NCBI RefSeq assembly: GCF_020400605.1
Contig: NZ_JAINRD010000006.1
Location: 1 to 64,000, forward strand
Direction: 5' to 3'
DNA from: Streptomyces aculeolatus
Lineage (GTDB): Bacteria > Actinomycetota > Actinomycetes > Streptomycetales > Streptomycetaceae
DNA length: 64,000 bases
Shown here: positions 52,430 through 61,827 of the stretch, piece after piece
Position numbering within the stretch: the stretch's first letter is position 1
Layout: every line of letters starts with the position of its first letter
Notes under the pieces: model-generated
The model's input: only the letters and a program-made list of their open reading frames with translations
Databases searched by the model: none
Told to the model about the DNA's origin: nothing
Position numbers and translations under genes: made by a program

Positions 52430-52625
52430 CTCCGGACGCCTGCGGGGTGAGCTGTCGGGTTCGGGCTGGAGCTGCCCGGCCGCCGGCTTCGGCGGGCCTC
52501 ACCCCTAGCCGTCCGGAGGGACGGCGCGGTCCGGTGGTGGCCGGACCCGTGGGTCCCCCGCTCCTGCCCTGCGGTGGGAACTGATCGGCGGGTACCGCGG
52601 CGCCGGGGGCAGGACTCGGCGGTCC
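52430..52625 (-). ncRNA. ydaO/yuaA-type cyclic di-AMP riboswitch
   Basis: On the minus strand the leader of the M23 gene shows the conserved blocks of this class in order: CGCCGAGTCCTGCC, GGCAGGAGCGGGGGACCCA, CTAGGGGTGAGGC and, near the 3' end, CCGAACCCGACAGCTCACCC followed by GCAGGCGTCCGGAG. The aptamer ends about 16 bases before the start codon. In this family c-di-AMP binding turns expression off. Boundaries are approximate. Confidence 0.9.
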
Positions 52626-52940
52626 GGCGCACGTCGGGCGTTCGACTTCCGAACGGGCAGTCACGCTAGGGGGCTCGTGTGTTCGATGACAAGGTCATCG
52701 CGCATTCCGGCGGAACAATTGACTCCGCGTCGCGGTGAGTTGACCTGGCGCAGCCGCCGGACCCGGGCAAGGGCTGATTTGCCCGCGGCGATCCGACAAA
52801 GGGCGCCCCTGGTGGCGATGCGCCGACATGCCTGAAGCGCGCTCCCGCCATCCGCGTCCGGTCCCGTCGCGCCTCGCTCCGGTCCGTCCGGCCCGTCGGG
52901 CCCCGGCGCTGTACGGGGGATTCCCGGCCGCGGGCCGTGT
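52626..52940. promoter_or_regulatory. Divergent promoter region of the M23 and persulfide-dioxygenase genes
   Basis: Gene-free. The minus-strand promoter for the riboswitch transcript should lie near 52650-52720, in the locally AT-richer part. I see no firm hexamers. The right end leads into the CstR-type operators. Confidence 0.3.
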
Positions 52941-52948
52941 CCGAAAAA

Positions 52949-52965
52949 ATACCCCCCCGGGTAAT
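52949..52965. promoter_or_regulatory. CstR/CsoR-type operator, copy 1 (imperfect)
   Basis: TACCC and GGGTA arms surround CCCC at 52950-52963, flanked by AT on both sides. The other two copies of this element are stronger. It lies ~65 bases before the dioxygenase start. Confidence 0.6.
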
Positions 52966-52984
52966 TGTGTTACGGTCGGCTGTA

Positions 52985-52998
52985 TACCCCCCGGGGTA
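52985..52998. promoter_or_regulatory. CstR/CsoR-type operator, copy 2
   Basis: TACCCCCCGGGGTA has perfect 6-bp arms TACCCC/GGGGTA around CC. It lies 29 bases before the dioxygenase start, probably over the promoter. Confidence 0.8.
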
Positions 52999-53027
52999 CT
53001 CAGTCAGCCACTGGAAGGGAGCACGGC

Positions 53028-54443
53028 GTGTTCTTCCTCGACACCATCGAGGTGCCCGGCCTCGGCAATCGCAGCTATCTCGCCGGCGGCGAGCACACCG
53101 CCGTCGCCGTCGACCCGCCGCGGGACGCCGATCGCATGATCGCCGCCGCCGCGCGGCGCGGGGTGCGGATCTCGCACGTCGTCGAGACGCACGTGCACAA
53201 CGACTACGTCACCGGCGGGCTGGAGCTGGCCCGGATGACCGGCGCCGCGTACCTCGTGCCCGCCGGGGCGCGGGTCGCCTTCTCGCGCGTGCCCGTGCGC
53301 GACGGGGACCGTACGGAGGTCGATGCCGCCTCCCGCCTCGTGCTGCGCGCGCTGGCCACGCCCGGCCACACCCCCCACCACACCTCGTACGTGCTGGAGG
53401 AGGACGGCGTGGCCGTCGCGGTGTTCACCGGGGGTTCCCTGCTCATCGGGACCGTCGGCCGGCCCGACCTGGTCGAGCCGCGGCTCACCGAGTCGCTGGC
53501 CCGGGCGCAGCACGCCTCCGCGCGGCGCCTCGCCGACGAGCTGCCCGAGGAGACCGCCGTGCTGCCCACCCACGGGTTCGGCAGCTTCTGCTCCTCCGGC
53601 CAGGCCACCGGCGGCGACACCACCATCGGGCGGGAGAAGGCCGTCAACGACGCCCTGGTCCGCGACGTCGACGCCTTCGTCGCCGACCTGCTCGCCGGGC
53701 TCGACGACACCCCCGCCTACTACGTCCACATGGGCCCCGTGAACGCCGCGGGACCCGCCCCCGTCGACCTCACCCCGGCCGCGCCCGCCACCGCCGCGGA
53801 GATCGCCGAGCGGCTCGCCGCGGGGGAGTGGGTCGTCGACCTGCGCAACCGCGTCGCTTTCGCCGAGGGCCACGTCGCCGGCTCGGTCAACTTCGAGGCC
53901 GCCGGGCAGCTCGCCACGTACCTCGCCTGGCTCATCCCGTGGGGCAAGCCCGTCACCCTGCTCGCCGAGTCCGCGGAGCAGCTCGCCGACGCCCAGCGCG
54001 AGCTCGTACGGGTCGGCATCGACCGCCCCGCCGCCGCGGCCACCGGCACCCCCGCCGACTGGGTACGCGACGGCGACACCCCGGACTCCTTCCCCCGCGG
54101 CACCTTCGCCGACCTCGCCGGGAGGGCCGGGCAGGCCGCGAAGGCCGGGCAGGCGGACGAAGCCTCCGCCACCCCCGCCGGCACCGTCGTCCTCGACGTA
54201 CGCCGCGACGCCGAGCGCCGCGCCGCCGGGTACGTCGAGGGGTCGGTCCACATCCCCATCCACACCCTCCCCCAGCGCCTCGCCGACGTCCCCGCCGGCG
54301 AGGTGTGGGTGCACTGCGCCGGCGGCATGCGCGCCGCCATCGCCGCCTCCCTGCTGGACGCCGCCGGCCGCGACGTCGTCGCCGTCGACGACTCCTTCGA
54401 CTCCGCCGCGCAGGCGGGGCTCACCGTACGGACCACCGCCTGA
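53028..54443 (+). CDS. CstB-like persulfide dioxygenase with two rhodanese domains
   Basis: A 471-residue cytosolic protein. The metallo-beta-lactamase domain has iron ligands in ETHVHNDYVTGG and GHTPHHTSY, as in ETHE1/CstB persulfide dioxygenases. A first rhodanese domain (~265-345, WVVDLRNRVAFAEGHVAGS) lacks the catalytic Cys. The second (~375-465, VLDVRRDAERRAAGYVEGS) has it in HCAGGMRA. This is the CstB arrangement, which oxidises persulfides to thiosulfate/sulfite. GTG 53028 has GAAGGGAG 7 nt upstream. It is under two CstR-type operators and followed by a sulfite exporter. Confidence 0.85.
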   Translation: MFFLDTIEVPGLGNRSYLAGGEHTAVAVDPPRDADRMIAAAARRGVRISHVVETHVHNDYVTGGLELARMTGAAYLVPAGARVAFSRVPVRDGDRTEVDAASRLVLRALATPGHTPHHTSYVLEEDGVAVAVFTGGSLLIGTVGRPDLVEPRLTESLARAQHASARRLADELPEETAVLPTHGFGSFCSSGQATGGDTTIGREKAVNDALVRDVDAFVADLLAGLDDTPAYYVHMGPVNAAGPAPVDLTPAAPATAAEIAERLAAGEWVVDLRNRVAFAEGHVAGSVNFEAAGQLATYLAWLIPWGKPVTLLAESAEQLADAQRELVRVGIDRPAAAATGTPADWVRDGDTPDSFPRGTFADLAGRAGQAAKAGQADEASATPAGTVVLDVRRDAERRAAGYVEGSVHIPIHTLPQRLADVPAGEVWVHCAGGMRAAIAASLLDAAGRDVVAVDDSFDSAAQAGLTVRTTA

Positions 54444-54483
54444 TGGGCGCCCGGGGAGGCCGGGCACGCCCGGGTGCCGTGCC

Positions 54484-55230
54484 GTGACCGGCGTCATACT
54501 CGCCGTCGCCGCCGGGGCCCTCATCGGCCTCGCCCTCGGCGCCCTGGGCGGCGGCGGCAGCGTGCTGGCCGTGCCCGCGCTGATCTACCTGCTCGGCTTC
54601 GGCCCCATCGGGGCGACCACCGCCGCTCTGGTCATCGTCGCCCTCACCTCCGCCACCGCGCTCGCCGCGCACGCCCGCGAAGGGCAGGTGCGGTGGCGTA
54701 CGGGGCTGCTGTTCGCGGCGGCCGGAGTGCTGCCGGCGATACTCGGCGGGGCGCTCGCCGCACACGTCCCCGGGGCGCTGCTGACGGCGGCCTTCGCCGT
54801 GGTCGCGGGGGCGGCGGCGGTGTGCATGCTGCGCTGCCGCCGCCGCGCCGGGGCCGCCGGGGCGGTACGCCCCGGGCGTGCCGTCGCGGCCGGGGCGGGG
54901 CTCGGCGGGGTCACGGGGTTCGTCGGCGTCGGCGGGGGCTTCCTCGCCGTACCGGCGCTGGTGCAGGTGCTCGGCATGCGGATGAGGGCGGCGGTCGGGA
55001 CCAGCCTGCTGGTGATCACCGTCAACTCGCTCGCCGCGCTCGCCAGCCGGGCCGGCACGGTCGCGGACCTCGACTGGGCGGTCGTCGGCCCCTTCACCGG
55101 CGTCGCCGTCCTCGGCGCCTCGGCCGGCAAGCGGCTGGGCGCCCGGGTCTCCGGGGACGCGCTGCAGCGGATCTTCGCCGTCGTACTGCTCGCGGTGGCC
55201 GCGTTCATGCTCGTCGACGCGGTGGCGTGA
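54484..55230 (+). CDS. TauE/SafE-family sulfite (anion) exporter
   Basis: A 248-residue membrane protein with about seven to eight hydrophobic helices. The two family repeats start with GALIGLALGALGGGGSVLAV and GAGLGGVTGFVGVGGGFLAV. TauE/SafE proteins export sulfite or sulfoacetate. It follows the dioxygenase gene by 40 bases, so it probably expels sulfite made by it. GTG start. Confidence 0.88.
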   Translation: MTGVILAVAAGALIGLALGALGGGGSVLAVPALIYLLGFGPIGATTAALVIVALTSATALAAHAREGQVRWRTGLLFAAAGVLPAILGGALAAHVPGALLTAAFAVVAGAAAVCMLRCRRRAGAAGAVRPGRAVAAGAGLGGVTGFVGVGGGFLAVPALVQVLGMRMRAAVGTSLLVITVNSLAALASRAGTVADLDWAVVGPFTGVAVLGASAGKRLGARVSGDALQRIFAVVLLAVAAFMLVDAVA

Positions 55231-55248
55231 GCCGGCCGCGAGGAGTGA

Positions 55249-55569
<321 letters not shown>

Positions 55570-55618
55570 CTGTACGTCCCGGCCCGGGACGTAGTCGAAC
55601 AGTAAGGACAACACCGCC

Positions 55619-56200
55619 ATGACCAGCATTCCCGCCACCCTCGCCACGGACCAGGCCCGCACGCGGCTGGACCGGCTCGTCGTCATCGACGTGCGCACCC
55701 CCGCCGAGTACGCCTCCGGGCACCTGCCCGGCGCCGTGAACATCCCCCTGGACCACGTCCGCCGCGCGCTGGACGACATACGCCACGCCGCCGAGCGGCG
55801 CGACCTGCTCGTCGTCTGCGCCTCCGGAGCCCGCTCCGAGAACGCCTGCAAGCTCCTCGCCGAGGAGGGCATCACCGCCGCGACCCTGGTCGGCGGCACC
55901 GGTGCCTGGGCCGCGGCCGGGCACGACCTGCACACCCCGGCGGCCTGCGACACCCGGGCCGGCTGGAGCATGGAGCGCCAGGTGCGCTTCACCGCGGGCA
56001 GCGTGGTGCTCCTCGGCCTCCTCCTGGGCGTCCTCGTCCACCCGGCCCTGCTGCTGATCCCGGCCGGCATAGCGGGCGGCCTGGTCTTCTCCGCGCTGAC
56101 GAACACCTGCGGCATGGCGGCCGTCCTCGGCAAGCTCCCGCACAACCGCCCGCGCACGGCCGACCTCGACGCCGCCCGGACGGCGCTGCGCGGCAGCTGA
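55619..56200 (+). CDS. Membrane-anchored rhodanese (rhodanese plus DUF2892)
   Basis: A 193-residue YgaP-like protein. The rhodanese domain (~15-110) has catalytic Cys in VVCASGARSE. The C-terminal DUF2892 part (WSMERQVRFTAGSVVLLGLL) has two membrane helices. It transfers sulfane sulfur at the membrane. It is divergent from cstR and shares the perfect operator, so it belongs to the same sulfide-stress regulon. Confidence 0.88.
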   Translation: MTSIPATLATDQARTRLDRLVVIDVRTPAEYASGHLPGAVNIPLDHVRRALDDIRHAAERRDLLVVCASGARSENACKLLAEEGITAATLVGGTGAWAAAGHDLHTPAACDTRAGWSMERQVRFTAGSVVLLGLLLGVLVHPALLLIPAGIAGGLVFSALTNTCGMAAVLGKLPHNRPRTADLDAARTALRGS

Positions 56201-56225
56201 GCGCGGGGGCGCCGAGGGCGCGCCG

Positions 56226-56885
56226 TCAGGTCACCAGGCCCTGGCGGTACGCGTAGACGACGGCCTGCACCCGGTCCCGCAGATCGAGCTTGGTCAGGAT
56301 GCGGGACACGAACGTCTTGACCGTCTCGTGGCTGAGCTGGAGGGACGCGGCGATCTCGCCGTTGGACAGGCCGTCGGCGATGAGGCGCAGGACTTCGAGT
56401 TCGCGCGGCGTCAGCGGGATGTCGCGCGGGGCGCCGTCCGCGGGGCGGATGCGAGCGGCGTAGCGGCCGACGAGCTGCCGGGTCACCTCGGGGTCCAGCA
56501 GGGCCGCGCCCCTGGCCACGGTGCGGATGCCGTGCAGCAACTGGGCCGGCGGCGCGTCCTTGAGGAGGAAGCCGGCGGCGCCGGCGCGCAGGGCCTCGTA
56601 CACGTACTTGTCCAGGTTGAACGTCGTCAGGACGAGCACCTTCGCCGGGCGCGGCACCCGGGCGCCCGCCAGCAGGCGGGTGGCCTCGATGCCGTCGAGC
56701 ACCGGCATGCGCACGTCCATCAGCACGACGTCCGGGCGCAGCCGGCCGGCGAGGTCGACGGCGCTCTGCCCGTCGCCGCACTCCCCGGCCACCTCCAGGT
56801 CCGGCTGGGCGCCGATGATCGTCACCAGGCCGGTACGGACCAGCACCTGGTCGTCGCAGATCAGAACCCGGATCGGCGCGGTCAC
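56226..56885 (-). CDS. NarL/LuxR-family response regulator
   Basis: A 219-residue protein. The receiver domain has the phospho-acceptor Asp in VVLMDVRMPVLDG, Thr in VLTTF and Lys just after (NLDKYVYEAL). The C-terminal LuxR HTH is LTPRELEVLRLIADGLSNGE, then SHETVKTFVSRIL. GTG start overlaps the kinase stop (GTGA), so it is made with its partner kinase. Target genes unknown. Confidence 0.93.
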   Translation of the reverse strand: MTAPIRVLICDDQVLVRTGLVTIIGAQPDLEVAGECGDGQSAVDLAGRLRPDVVLMDVRMPVLDGIEATRLLAGARVPRPAKVLVLTTFNLDKYVYEALRAGAAGFLLKDAPPAQLLHGIRTVARGAALLDPEVTRQLVGRYAARIRPADGAPRDIPLTPRELEVLRLIADGLSNGEIAASLQLSHETVKTFVSRILTKLDLRDRVQAVVYAYRQGLVT

Positions 56886-58033
56886 GAGGCGCTCCCCGCC
56901 GGGATCCGGGCCCGTACGACGAAGCCACCGCCCGTCCCGCCGCCCGCGCTGAACTCGCCGCCCAGCACGTCCACCCGCTCGCGCAGCCCCGCCAGCCCCC
57001 GGCCGCTGCCGCCGGGGGAGGGGGACGGGGCGGCGGCGGCCGTGCTCACCTCCACGGTGATCTCACCCGCGCCGTGGTGCACCGCGACCGCCGTGGCGCT
57101 GCCGCGCGCGTGCTTCAGGGCGTTCGTCAGCGCCTCCTGGACGACGCGGTACGCGACGAGGTCGGCGCTGCCCGTCGACTCCGGCGGCGTGCCCTTCTCC
57201 GTGAACTCCACCGGCTGCCCTGCCAGCCGCGTCTGCTCCACCAGCGTCAGCAGCCTGCCGACGGACGGGATGCCGCCGTCGCCGTCGTAGCCGGGGTCGA
57301 GCACGTCGAGCAGGTGCCGCAGGTCCGTGAGGGCGCGGCGGCCGGTGTCGGTGACCGCCCCCAGGGTCGCGTCGAGGCGGTCGGGCGCGGCGGACAGATA
57401 GCGGGCCGCCTCGGCCTGCACGACCATCGCGGTCACGTGGTGGGTGACGACGTCGTGCAACTCCCGGGCGATGCGGGTGCGTTCCGTGGTACGGGTGTCC
57501 TCGGCGACCCGGCGCCGGTGCGCGGCCTCCGCCGCCCGGGTCGAGCGCAGCCACGAGCCCATGCCCCACACCAGGGCCATCGCCAGGTAGTACATGACGA
57601 ACTCGCTCGGCCCCTCGGTCCCGCCCACCGCGACGAGCGCAACGGCCAGTGCCGCGTACGCGGCGGAGAACAGCAGCGCCAGGGGGCGCCGGTGGCGCTC
57701 CAGGTGGGCGCCCGCGCTCATCAGGGCGATGGCCTGCGCGGTGCCGGCGAGGGAGTGGTAGCCGCGGAGCTGGTCGACGGCGAAGCCGGCCGTCACCAGG
57801 GTGAGGCAGAGCAGCGGCGCCCGGCGGCGGATCGCGAGCGGCAGGCACTGGAACGCGACCGCGGCGACGGCGAGGGCGTCGAACTCGCGGCCCGGGAGGC
57901 CGCCGAGCTGGGTGCCGTGGGTGTGCGACGCCGGGAGGAGGGCGGCGAGGAGGATGAGGAGCCCGAGCGGGAGGTCCCGGACCGTGACGTCGAACCGGTG
58001 CCACAGCTCCGGGAGTTGCCGAGGACTCGTCAC
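56882..58033 (-). CDS. Two-component sensor histidine kinase (HisKA_3 type)
   Basis: A 383-residue protein from GTG 58033 (VTSPRQLPELWHRFDVTV). Four to five membrane helices (~18-165) precede the dimerisation/phosphoacceptor helix with His in RIARELHDVVTHHVTAM, and an HATPase domain (VVQEALTNALKHA and SGRGLAGLRERV). It has no separate sensor domain, so it probably senses within the membrane. It is coupled to the response regulator. The open frame runs far 5' of the real start as GC-rich noise. Confidence 0.9.
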   Translation of the reverse strand: MTSPRQLPELWHRFDVTVRDLPLGLLILLAALLPASHTHGTQLGGLPGREFDALAVAAVAFQCLPLAIRRRAPLLCLTLVTAGFAVDQLRGYHSLAGTAQAIALMSAGAHLERHRRPLALLFSAAYAALAVALVAVGGTEGPSEFVMYYLAMALVWGMGSWLRSTRAAEAAHRRRVAEDTRTTERTRIARELHDVVTHHVTAMVVQAEAARYLSAAPDRLDATLGAVTDTGRRALTDLRHLLDVLDPGYDGDGGIPSVGRLLTLVEQTRLAGQPVEFTEKGTPPESTGSADLVAYRVVQEALTNALKHARGSATAVAVHHGAGEITVEVSTAAAAPSPSPGGSGRGLAGLRERVDVLGGEFSAGGGTGGGFVVRARIPAGSAS

Positions 58034-58122
58034 CGCTGGAGTGTAGCCGCGGCGGCGCGGGCCGCCGCGGCCCCGTGGTCCCGGCACGACCGGCTTCCGC
58101 CCGCCCCGCCCCGTACCGGCGC

Positions 58123-59079
58123 CTAGCCCTCGGCCGCGATGTCCTCGGCCGCCTCGTCCGCGACCTTGCGGATCGCCGCCACCGCCACGTCGGGCTCGTC
58201 GGCGTAGATGTAGTGCTCGCTGTTCTGCGCCGTGCTCAGCTCGCTCCGCTCCGACACCGCCAGCCACTTGCGCTGCCCGGCGAGCCACGCGCGCTCCAGC
58301 CCCGGCCCGTACTCGGGCACCGTCGCGAGGTGCTCCTTCCCGTGCCGGACCACCTCGACCGGGATGTCCCCCGCGGACCGCACCTCGCCGTCGGTCACCG
58401 TCAGCTTCTCCGCCCCCTGCCCGCCGAGGACCGCCAGCGTCTTCTCGCGCAGGTCGACCGCCGGGCCGGTCGCCGACTCGGGTATCTCCTCGGCGAGGTC
58501 GGCGTTCTGCGTCGGCGAGGTGGCGTCCATGAGGACGAGCCCCCTGACCCGGTGGGTGTGGTCGGGCGCGTAGCGGGCGGAGATCAGCCCGCCCAGCGAG
58601 TGCCCCGCCAGCACCACGGGCCGGTCGCCGGCGACCTGCTCGATCACCCCGGTCAGCACCGTGCCCGTGCTCTCGATCGTCTGCGGCCCGGCCGGCTTGT
58701 CGCTGGCGCCCTGGCCCAGCCGGTCGTACGCGCACACGCGGTCCTTCTCGCTCAGCGTCTTCTGGATGCCGGCGAGTTTCGTCAGGTCGTCGCCGCCCCC
58801 GGAGAGCAGGACGACCACCGGGCGGCCCTCGGCGGCGGTGCCGGAGCAGGAGACGTTCACCGACTGCCCGTCGACCTCGATCTTCTCGGCGCCGGTGGGC
58901 GGTTCGCCGTCCGCCGTACGCTCCTGGGCGGCGGCGCCCGCCCCGTCGCCGCCGCCGTCGGCCGGGTCGGAGGAGTCCGAGCAGCCGACGAGCCCTGCGC
59001 CGGCCGCCGTGCAGCACAGCCAGACCAGTGCCGTCGCGGTGGCGTTGCTGCGGAAGCTGCGGAACACGTTGTCCTCCAA
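58123..59079 (-). CDS. Alpha/beta-hydrolase lipoprotein
   Basis: A 318-residue protein with a signal segment and lipobox (AGLVGC, Cys33), then a Gly/Ala/Asp-rich linker. The hydrolase domain has an oxyanion stretch VVVLLSGGGDD, nucleophile Ser in LAGHSLGG and a likely catalytic His in QNSEHYIYAD. It is anchored outside the membrane. Substrate unknown; family members include esterases. It stands alone upstream of the two-component genes on the same strand, 89 bases away. Confidence 0.85.
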   Translation of the reverse strand: MEDNVFRSFRSNATATALVWLCCTAAGAGLVGCSDSSDPADGGGDGAGAAAQERTADGEPPTGAEKIEVDGQSVNVSCSGTAAEGRPVVVLLSGGGDDLTKLAGIQKTLSEKDRVCAYDRLGQGASDKPAGPQTIESTGTVLTGVIEQVAGDRPVVLAGHSLGGLISARYAPDHTHRVRGLVLMDATSPTQNADLAEEIPESATGPAVDLREKTLAVLGGQGAEKLTVTDGEVRSAGDIPVEVVRHGKEHLATVPEYGPGLERAWLAGQRKWLAVSERSELSTAQNSEHYIYADEPDVAVAAIRKVADEAAEDIAAEG

Positions 59080-59298
59080 GGAGCGGGAATCCGGGCCCGG
59101 ACCGGCGGGTCCGCCGCGCTCCGGGTCCCCAGAACGCTAGGGACCCGGCGGCCCCGGAATCGTCACCGCAGGGAGGACACCTGCGCGTAGCTCGCACGGG
59201 GGACAGCGGCGGGCGCGCGCGGCCGGTCCCGCGCGGCGGCGGGGGGTGTGCGGACGTTTCCCGGTGCGGCGGTGCCGCGCACGGCTACGCTCGCGCAC

Positions 59299-60540
59299 AT
59301 GAGCGCTGGGAGCGGTGCGAGCGGATGGATACGTGCCGCCGGCGGGTCGCTGCGCAGGCGGCTGCCCGCGGTGGCGGGGATCGCCGGGCTGCTCGTCGGG
59401 GCGGCGGCGACGTGGCTGGTCGCGGACTCCGGCGGCGACGACCCCGACCCCGTTCTCGACTACGCGGACGCGGACGAGGGCCTGGTGCGTACCGCCGCAG
59501 ACGCCTGGCGCGCCGCGCCCCCCGAGGACCGCCCGCGCGGCGGGATCTCCGTCGTCCACGCCGGCCGCGCCGGCGACCGCGACGTCGTCGTCCTGCTCGA
59601 CGAGACCGGCCTCGGCAGCGCCTACGTGCGGCCAGCGGAGGGCGACGGGGCCGTGGAGTGGGTCACGCCGATCGGCTCGGCCGCGGACGACGAGGAGCCC
59701 GCGCGGGTCGCCGCCCGGTCGCTGCTGCTCGGACCCGCCGACGGGCCGGGCGACATCTGGGTGGGCGGCGGCTCCTCGCCCGGGCGCTACGAGGCCGCGG
59801 TGCTCGACGGGGACGGCGTGCGGTGGCGGCCCGTCGACGTCGAGGACGGGGTGGCGCTCGGCGTACCGGAGGCCGGCCCGGATGGCTGCGGGCTGCGGGT
59901 CGTAGCCGACCGGGGCCGCGGGCTCCTGCACGCCGTACGGTCCGGGCGCAGCCCCGTCGGGGCCGTGCTCCAGGGCGACGTACGGCCGCTGGACGGCTCC
60001 GGGCGCCGGCCGCCGGCGGACCGGCCGCGCGTGGGGGAGCGGGAACTCGACGCCGCGCAGCTGCGGTTGCTGTCCCGCTTGGCCTGCGTCGACACGAACG
60101 ACACGCGGGAGCCGCTTACCGGCCTGTGGTATGTCTCGGAGCTGTGGCGCGGCGAACTGCCCGCGGGCGGCACCGGTTCGCTGCTCACCCTGGGCGCGGT
60201 CGAGGAGAACCTGCTGCTGCTCGCCTCGGACGACCGCGACCGGGGCGGCTTTGTGCGCCGCGGCGGCGTGGAGGGCACGCAGTGGCGCGACGCCGCGGTG
60301 GCGTCCTGGTACGACTCGACGGACCCGGCCGAGGACGGCCCGTACCGGCACTGGATCGTGGTCGCGGGCACGCAGGAGGTCGAGCGGATCGAGGTCGTCC
60401 TCGGCGACGGCAGGCGGATCACCGGGCAGGGCAGGTATCTGACCGTCGACCTGGAGGAGTACGGGATCGACAGCGGCACGACCGCGTACGAGGTGACGGC
60501 GGTGGACGGGGACGGGGACCCGGTGCGGGTGCTGCGGTAG
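59299..60540 (+). CDS. Hypothetical protein with N-terminal membrane anchor
   Basis: A 413-residue protein. A basic N-terminus and one hydrophobic helix (AVAGIAGLLVGAAATWLVAD, ~25-45) are followed by an acidic, beta-rich exported region (VVVLLDETGLGSAYVRPAEG and similar). One conserved-looking Cys lies in LSRLACVDTNDTREPL. No family recognised. Divergent from the lipoprotein gene; convergent with the GH43-like gene. Confidence 0.7.
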   Translation: MSAGSGASGWIRAAGGSLRRRLPAVAGIAGLLVGAAATWLVADSGGDDPDPVLDYADADEGLVRTAADAWRAAPPEDRPRGGISVVHAGRAGDRDVVVLLDETGLGSAYVRPAEGDGAVEWVTPIGSAADDEEPARVAARSLLLGPADGPGDIWVGGGSSPGRYEAAVLDGDGVRWRPVDVEDGVALGVPEAGPDGCGLRVVADRGRGLLHAVRSGRSPVGAVLQGDVRPLDGSGRRPPADRPRVGERELDAAQLRLLSRLACVDTNDTREPLTGLWYVSELWRGELPAGGTGSLLTLGAVEENLLLLASDDRDRGGFVRRGGVEGTQWRDAAVASWYDSTDPAEDGPYRHWIVVAGTQEVERIEVVLGDGRRITGQGRYLTVDLEEYGIDSGTTAYEVTAVDGDGDPVRVLR

Positions 60541-60567
60541 CCGGTCGCCGTCCCCGCGCGCCGCGCG

Positions 60568-61575
60568 TCAGCCGCGGGCCATGGCGATGACGCCGGAGAG
60601 GCGTTCGCCGGCCTCGTAGATCATGTACGGCACGCCGCGGTCGGTGCCGAACGCGGGTGCGGCCGCGCGGCCGTTCTCCGGGCCCGCGGCGCGGGAGTCG
60701 TAGAAGACGCCGAGGTGGTTGCGGTGGGAGAAGTCGGCGCCGACCTCCGTGATGAGGATGTTCCCGCCGCTGCCCTTGTCGGTGTGGTAGACGACGTACG
60801 CGCTGCCGCCGCGCTCCAGCAGGTGGGCGCCGGAGACGTCGGAGGCGCCGACGGCGGCGTGGTCGATGAGCGGCGCGGGGTCGAACGTCCAGCTGCGCCC
60901 GTCGGCGGACCAGCCCCAGCCGATGTCGCGGTGGTTGCTGCGGTCGTTGCGCATGAACAGCATGACGTAGTGGGCGCCGCGGCCCGGGAGTTCGTACGGG
61001 AAGACGCGCGCGTAGGACGTCTCGGTGGTGCCGGCCGGGAGCATGGCGGTGGTCAGCACGGTCTTGTCGTACGTGAAGCCGATGCCGTCCTTGGAGCGGG
61101 CGAGCCGGGTGGTGTTGTTCTCGCCGTGGAAGTAGAGCCACAGCTCGCGGCGTCCGGCGTGCCACATGACGTGCGGCGAGGAGACGTGGCTGACGCTGTA
61201 GTGCGGGGCCCACACGTTCTTGACGACCGGGTTGCGCGGGAACTCGGTGAACGGCCCCTCCAGGGAGTCGCCGTAGGCGAGGCAGATGCCGCCGGGGTTC
61301 TCGTGGGGGGCGTAGTAGAGGTAGTAGCGGCCGAGGGGGGCGGGGAGGCGGTCGTAGACGCCGCGGACGCAGGGGAAGATGATCTCGCCGCTGGGGTTGT
61401 AGGAGAGCTGCCCGGGGACGAGCAGGGTGCGCACGTAGCGGTAGTCGGGGAACCCGCCGGGCGCGGCGGCCGCGGGGGCGGCGGCGGGCCCGCCGAGGGC
61501 GAGCACGCTCCCGCCGGCGGTGACGGCGGACGCGGCGGAGGCGGTGCGCAGGAAGCGGCGGCGGTCGAATGCCAT
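60568..61575 (-). CDS. Tat-exported GH43-like five-bladed beta-propeller protein
   Basis: A 335-residue protein with a twin-arginine signal (DRRRFLRTASAASAVTAGG) and Ala-rich cleavage region. The rest reads as propeller blades (RYYLYYAPHENPGGICLAYG, LWLYFHGENNTTRLARSKDG, SAYVVYHTDKGSGGNILITE), like glycoside hydrolase family 43/62-type proteins. The acidic catalytic residues cannot be fixed by eye. AAGGAG lies about 8 nt before ATG. A perfect 16-bp palindrome 30 bases upstream suggests LacI-type sugar control. Confidence 0.75.
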   Translation of the reverse strand: MAFDRRRFLRTASAASAVTAGGSVLALGGPAAAPAAAAPGGFPDYRYVRTLLVPGQLSYNPSGEIIFPCVRGVYDRLPAPLGRYYLYYAPHENPGGICLAYGDSLEGPFTEFPRNPVVKNVWAPHYSVSHVSSPHVMWHAGRRELWLYFHGENNTTRLARSKDGIGFTYDKTVLTTAMLPAGTTETSYARVFPYELPGRGAHYVMLFMRNDRSNHRDIGWGWSADGRSWTFDPAPLIDHAAVGASDVSGAHLLERGGSAYVVYHTDKGSGGNILITEVGADFSHRNHLGVFYDSRAAGPENGRAAAPAFGTDRGVPYMIYEAGERLSGVIAMARG

Positions 61576-61604
61576 GGCGTGGGGGCTCCTTGTCGGCGAC
61601 GCGT

Positions 61605-61620
61605 GCTAATACGTATTAGC
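61605..61620. promoter_or_regulatory. Perfect 16-bp palindrome before the GH43-like gene
   Basis: GCTAATACGTATTAGC is a perfect dyad with a central CG, as is typical of LacI/GalR operators. It is AT-rich in very GC-rich surroundings and lies 30 bases before the start codon. A looser relative (GCTAATCACGGGTAATAAC) is seen at about 61707. Confidence 0.6.
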
Positions 61621-61745
61621 TCAAGGGCGTGAACCCAGAGGGCAAGTGCCTGTGCGGATGCCAGGACTGTGCCGCCGCCCCCGGACCCCGTCAACCCGGC
61701 CCGCAGGCTAATCACGGGTAATAACGGCCGGCCCCGGTGGAGACG

Positions 61746-61777
61746 GCGGAACCGTGCTGCGGCGGAACCGTGCTGCG
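61746..61777. repeat. Tandem 16-bp direct repeat
   Basis: GCGGAACCGTGCTGCG occurs twice head to tail, followed by degenerate CCGGACCGG units to about 61815. It lies between the regulator stop and the GH43-like promoter. Function unknown; could contribute to termination or be replication-slippage sequence. Confidence 0.6.
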
Positions 61778-61827
61778 GCCGGACCGGCTCGGCCGGACCG
61801 GCCGCGGCCGGACCCGCTGCGGCGGGA

